Assembly (NCBI GenBank): GCA_003157315.1 | Contig: PMJE01000167.1 | Span: 5,460 to 13,057 of the forward strand | Length of the DNA stretch: 7,598 nucleotides | Direction of reading: 5' to 3' | Origin: Myxococcales bacterium | GTDB lineage: Bacteria; Myxococcota; Polyangia; Fen-1088 | Shown: positions 5,068 through 7,598 of the stretch, in pieces | Layout of the letters: each line of letters begins with the position of its first letter | How positions within the stretch are numbered: position 1 is the first letter of the stretch | Notes under the pieces: model-generated | What the model was told of the DNA's origin: nothing | Databases searched by the model: none | What the model saw: only the letters and a program-made list of their open reading frames with translations | Translations under genes and position numbers: made by a program

Positions 5068-5298
5068 ATGGCTAAATCACCTTGTCCGATCTCCAAGACG
5101 CACTTCACTGAAAAAGCCGAGCCCATCAAGCTGGTCATCAACGGCCAGGAACTGGTGGCTGACAAGAAGGAGTTCTCGACCGGCTCGTTCGGCTGGTTCT
5201 TCAACGGCAAGATCAGCGTGGCGGTTGATGGCAAGCCGCTCAGCGTGCAGGTCGGCCTAAACTTGACGGTGGTAGGCAGCAAAGAAGCCGAACGCTAG
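5068..5298 (+). CDS. Small conserved-looking cytoplasmic protein of unknown function
   Basis: A 76-residue protein without signal peptide or membrane segment. It begins MAKSPCPISKTHF and contains a predicted beta-rich core: KLVINGQELVADKKEF (21-36), STGSFGWFFNGK (37-48), VAVDGKPLSVQVGLNLTVVGSKE (51-73). Alternating hydrophobic strands, an early CP motif (C6-P7) and the GxNLTVVGSKE ending look like a real conserved fold. I have the impression of similar short proteins in planctomycetes and relatives, but know no function or family name. ATG 5068 gives the natural MAK start but has no ribosome-binding site. The in-frame ATG at 5047, with GAGG five bases upstream, would add MCYSASI. The gene diverges from the lipoprotein gene and converges on nfnB with a 167-base gap in which I see no clear terminator or gene. 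Confidence 0.75.
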   Translation: MAKSPCPISKTHFTEKAEPIKLVINGQELVADKKEFSTGSFGWFFNGKISVAVDGKPLSVQVGLNLTVVGSKEAER

Positions 5299-5465
5299 TA
5301 AAGGGGCCACCTGCGCCATAGAGGTGACCACGGCCGACGATCCGGGCCGCTGGCGGCGTCGGGCCTGCGAGCCTCGACCCACACCATGCCGAACATCTGG
5401 TTCAGAATGGGGCGGAAGATGGATGTCCCTTCGGGCGATTTTCCACCAGGCCGGCAGTCACGCGC

Positions 5466-6920
5466 CTATTCTGCGTGATGCGCGGGCTGGGCGGCCGTCG
5501 CGATGCCCATGTATTGCAGCATGGCGCGCGCGGCCTTGCGTCCCGCGCCCATGGCCAGAATGACCGTGGCACCGCCGGTCACGATGTCGCCGCCGGCAAA
5601 GACACCTGGGATGCTGGTCATCTGGGTTTCAGGGCTGACATCGATGTAGCCGCGTTTGTTCAGCTTCAGCCCTGGCGTGGTTTGCGCCAGGATCGGATTG
5701 GCCGAGGTGCCGATAGCGTAAACGATGGTGTCGACTTCGAAGAGGAACTCCGAGCCTGGCACGGGCACTGGCCGCGCGCGGCCCGACGCATCCGGCTCGC
5801 CCAGTTCCATGCGAATGCATTCCATGGCCCGAACCCAGCCGCGTTCGTCGCCCAGTATGCGCACCGGCGCCGTGAGCCAGTTGAACTTCACGCCTTCTTC
5901 CTCTGCGTGATGGACTTCCTCGGCGCGCGCCGGGCTTTCCTTCTTGGTACGACGGTACACACAGTACACATTTTCGGCGCCCATTCGAATGGAGACGCGG
6001 CAGGCGTCCATCGCGGTGTTGCCCGCACCAATCACCGCCACTTTCTTGCCCATGCCCGTCGGCGTGTCGGTTTGCGGGTGCTGGTAGGCGCGCATCAGGT
6101 TCACGCGCGTCAGGTATTCGTTGGCCGAGAAGATGCCGTTGAGCCCTTCGCCCGGAATGCCCATGAGGTTGGGAAAGCCTGCCCCGACGCCGATGAACGC
6201 GGTTTCGTATCCCATTTCCTGCATGAGCTGCGGAATGGTGAAGAGGCGTCCAATGATCGCATTGGTCACCACCTTGACGCCTAGTCCCTGCAACGCTTCA
6301 AGCTCGCGGTCAATCAGCTTCTTGGGCAGCCGGAATTCAGGGATGCCGTACTTGAGCACGCCACCCGCCGTGTGTAGCGCCTCGTAGATGGTGACATCGA
6401 CACCGGCGCGAGCCAGGTCCACTGCGCAGGTAATGGACGCTGGGCCGCTGCCGATCATGGCCGCCTTGTGGCCGTTTCGCTGGATCGAAGTGGCCAGCGA
6501 CCATCCGTTCTTGAGCGCCAGGTCTCCGACGAAGCGTTCCAGGCGGCCGATGCCCACTGGCTCCAGCTTCTTGCCGACGATGCACAGGGCTTCGCATTGG
6601 GTTTCCTGTGGGCAGACGCGGCCGCAAATGGCGGGCAGCACGTTGTCAGCGGCCAGGACGTCGTAGGCTTTGCGGAAGTCGTGGTTTTCGACGGCCTGGA
6701 TGAACCCCGGGATGTTGATGGCCACTGGGCAGCCTGCGGTGCAACCGGGATTCTTGCACTGGATGCATCGGGCCGCTTCCGCCAGCGCCTGGTCCTCGGC
6801 ATAGCCAAGGGTCACCTCATTCCAGTTGCGGGCGCGCGCTGCCGGATCCTGTTCCGGCATGGCGGTCTTGGTCTTGGCGATGGTCTTGATGGTCTTTTTC
6901 GGTCTTATTGGTGCTTCCAT
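5466..6920 (-). CDS. nfnB: NfnB-type large subunit of ferredoxin:NADP+ oxidoreductase (GltD-like)
   Basis: A 484-residue flavoprotein of the glutamate-synthase-small-subunit family. Next to an NfnA-type gene it is best read as the NADPH- and ferredoxin-reacting subunit of NADH-dependent reduced ferredoxin:NADP+ oxidoreductase, a cytoplasmic electron-bifurcating enzyme. The N-terminal iron-sulfur domain has cysteines 52, 55, 60 and 64, and 99, 103, 109 and 113. The CPQE motif (E106) fits the Glu-ligated [4Fe-4S] cluster known in Nfn. The first Rossmann motif is IGSGPAS (156-162, FAD), the second VIGAGNTAMDACR (296-308, NADPH), and the FAD-closing segment is GVFAGGDIVTGGATVILAMG (439-458). Length is typical. 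The lysine-rich first 20 residues may be a tail; M21 is an alternative start but lacks a ribosome-binding site, whereas AAGGCAG precedes M1. It lies 45 bases behind nfnA in an apparent operon. A stand-alone GltD or sulfide dehydrogenase (SudA) is the alternative name. Confidence 0.88.
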   Translation of the reverse strand: MEAPIRPKKTIKTIAKTKTAMPEQDPAARARNWNEVTLGYAEDQALAEAARCIQCKNPGCTAGCPVAINIPGFIQAVENHDFRKAYDVLAADNVLPAICGRVCPQETQCEALCIVGKKLEPVGIGRLERFVGDLALKNGWSLATSIQRNGHKAAMIGSGPASITCAVDLARAGVDVTIYEALHTAGGVLKYGIPEFRLPKKLIDRELEALQGLGVKVVTNAIIGRLFTIPQLMQEMGYETAFIGVGAGFPNLMGIPGEGLNGIFSANEYLTRVNLMRAYQHPQTDTPTGMGKKVAVIGAGNTAMDACRVSIRMGAENVYCVYRRTKKESPARAEEVHHAEEEGVKFNWLTAPVRILGDERGWVRAMECIRMELGEPDASGRARPVPVPGSEFLFEVDTIVYAIGTSANPILAQTTPGLKLNKRGYIDVSPETQMTSIPGVFAGGDIVTGGATVILAMGAGRKAARAMLQYMGIATAAQPAHHAE

Positions 6921-6965
6921 TACGAAATCTGCCTTGGGGCGGACGAGAGTTTTGGGCGAAAATGA

Positions 6966-7598
6966 TTATCGGGGCAGGCGGCAGTCGTGCTGTTCACGGA
7001 AAAGGTGCATGGATTCGCGTTCGAATCGGTCAAAGCGCTTGGCCCGGGCCAGCAGTTCGTCGAAGTCGACCTGCAGGCCGTCGAACTCGGGGCCATCCAC
7101 GCAAGCAAAGGCCATCTTGCCACCCACGGTTACCCGGCACCCCCCGCACATTCCCGTACCGTCGACCATGACGGGGTTGAGGCTGACGATGGTCTTGATG
7201 CCGCGTGGTTTGGTGACCGCCACGCAGGCCTTCATCATGATGGCAGGGCCGATGGCCAGCACCTCGTCGATGTCTGGGTTTCTGTCCAGGACTTCTTGCA
7301 GCGGCCCGGTTACCAGGCCCTTCACGCCGAATGAACCGTCGTCGGTGGCGATGATCAATTCATCGCTTTCAGCCTTGAAGCGGTCGATCCAAAACATGAG
7401 ATCCTTGGAGCGGAAGCCGACGATGGAGATGGTGCGGGCCCCGTTCTGCTTGTACTGGCGCAACTGGGGATAAGTCGGCGCCACGCCCAGGCCGCCGCCC
7501 ACGCACACGACCTTCTTCACCTTGTCGAAGTGCCGCGCGTGACCGAGCGGGCCGGCGAGGTCGTCGAGGTATTCGCCCTCTTTCAGACCCATGAGCGC
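6966..7598 (-). CDS. nfnA: NfnA-type small subunit of ferredoxin:NADP+ oxidoreductase, 5' end outside window
   Basis: The gene runs off the right edge; 210 residues of the C-terminal part are present, and perhaps 70 N-terminal residues (most of the FAD-binding barrel) are missing. The internal ATG at 7592 is not the start, since the frame stays open to the edge and LKEGEYLDDLAGPLG is mid-domain. Numbering from that Met: an NAD-binding motif VGGGLGVAP (31-39), then the C-terminal [2Fe-2S] segment with D144, C149, C152 and C164. One Asp plus three Cys is the unusual ligand set described for Thermotoga NfnA. The family also includes the PyrK electron-transfer subunit of dihydroorotate dehydrogenase and SudB, but the adjacent nfnB settles the call. 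In Nfn this subunit takes electrons from or to NADH and holds the bifurcating partner flavin site. It ends in TAA 45 bases before nfnB. Confidence 0.87.
   Translation of the reverse strand, partial: ALMGLKEGEYLDDLAGPLGHARHFDKVKKVVCVGGGLGVAPTYPQLRQYKQNGARTISIVGFRSKDLMFWIDRFKAESDELIIATDDGSFGVKGLVTGPLQEVLDRNPDIDEVLAIGPAIMMKACVAVTKPRGIKTIVSLNPVMVDGTGMCGGCRVTVGGKMAFACVDGPEFDGLQVDFDELLARAKRFDRFERESMHLFREQHDCRLPR

Noticed and set aside
5458..5478. TCACGC/GCGTGA stem-loop over the nfnB stop codon as a terminator
   Set aside because: Six base pairs with a nine-base loop and no U-run; too weak to call.
5475..6284. Plus-strand frame of 269 codons opposite nfnB
   Set aside because: It is the antisense shadow of a well-supported gene, His/Arg/Ala-rich and without family resemblance.
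1..7598. CRISPR arrays, insertion sequences, tRNA or rRNA genes
   Set aside because: I saw no regularly spaced repeats, transposase genes, tRNA-like cloverleaf or rRNA sequence on reading both strands.

Overview
The window is high-GC DNA (about 60% or more by eye) with compact bacterial genes. A lipobox-type lipoprotein signal peptide, a sigma54-dependent (NtrC-family) activator and sigma54-like promoter sequences point to a Gram-negative bacterium. I cannot name the phylum; Myxococcota, Planctomycetota, Verrucomicrobiota and Proteobacteria all remain possible.

Layout. Positions 1-330 hold no convincing gene, but contain a well-formed sigma54 (-24/-12) promoter candidate reading right (232-247), a weaker one reading left, and an inverted repeat placed like an upstream activator site. 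Positions 331-873 (+) encode an ECF-type RNA polymerase sigma factor with no anti-sigma gene beside it. About 700 bases (874-1577) without a convincing gene follow. They contain two stem-loops close behind the sigma gene, a C-rich and G-poor tract, and a short hairpin just before the next gene. Positions 1578-2924 (+) encode a complete NtrC-family response regulator (receiver, AAA+, Fis-type helix-turn-helix). A soluble PAS-histidine kinase gene (2921-4099, -) converges on it so tightly that both stop codons lie in one CTAG. Upstream of the kinase, on the same strand, is a lipoprotein with a tryptophan/glycine/histidine-rich tail (4185-4952, -). Divergent from that is a 76-residue conserved-looking small protein (5068-5298, +). 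The right end carries nfnB (5466-6920, -) and the 3' part of nfnA (6966-7598, -), the two subunits of an electron-bifurcating NADH-dependent ferredoxin:NADP+ oxidoreductase.

How it may fit together. The kinase and the NtrC-type regulator are probably partners. An NtrC-type activator acts on sigma54 promoters, and the best sigma54 promoter visible here drives the ECF sigma gene in the same cluster. A kinase -> sigma54 activator -> ECF sigma cascade, comparable in logic to HrpR/S-RpoN-HrpL, is therefore a reasonable hypothesis. The kinase is unusual: its phospho-acceptor histidine and phosphatase-type motif are intact, but the N-box asparagine and G1-box aspartate of its ATP-binding domain are replaced, so it may be a phosphatase or pseudokinase rather than an ordinary kinase. 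The nfn genes look like a separate metabolic unit that merely adjoins the regulatory cluster.
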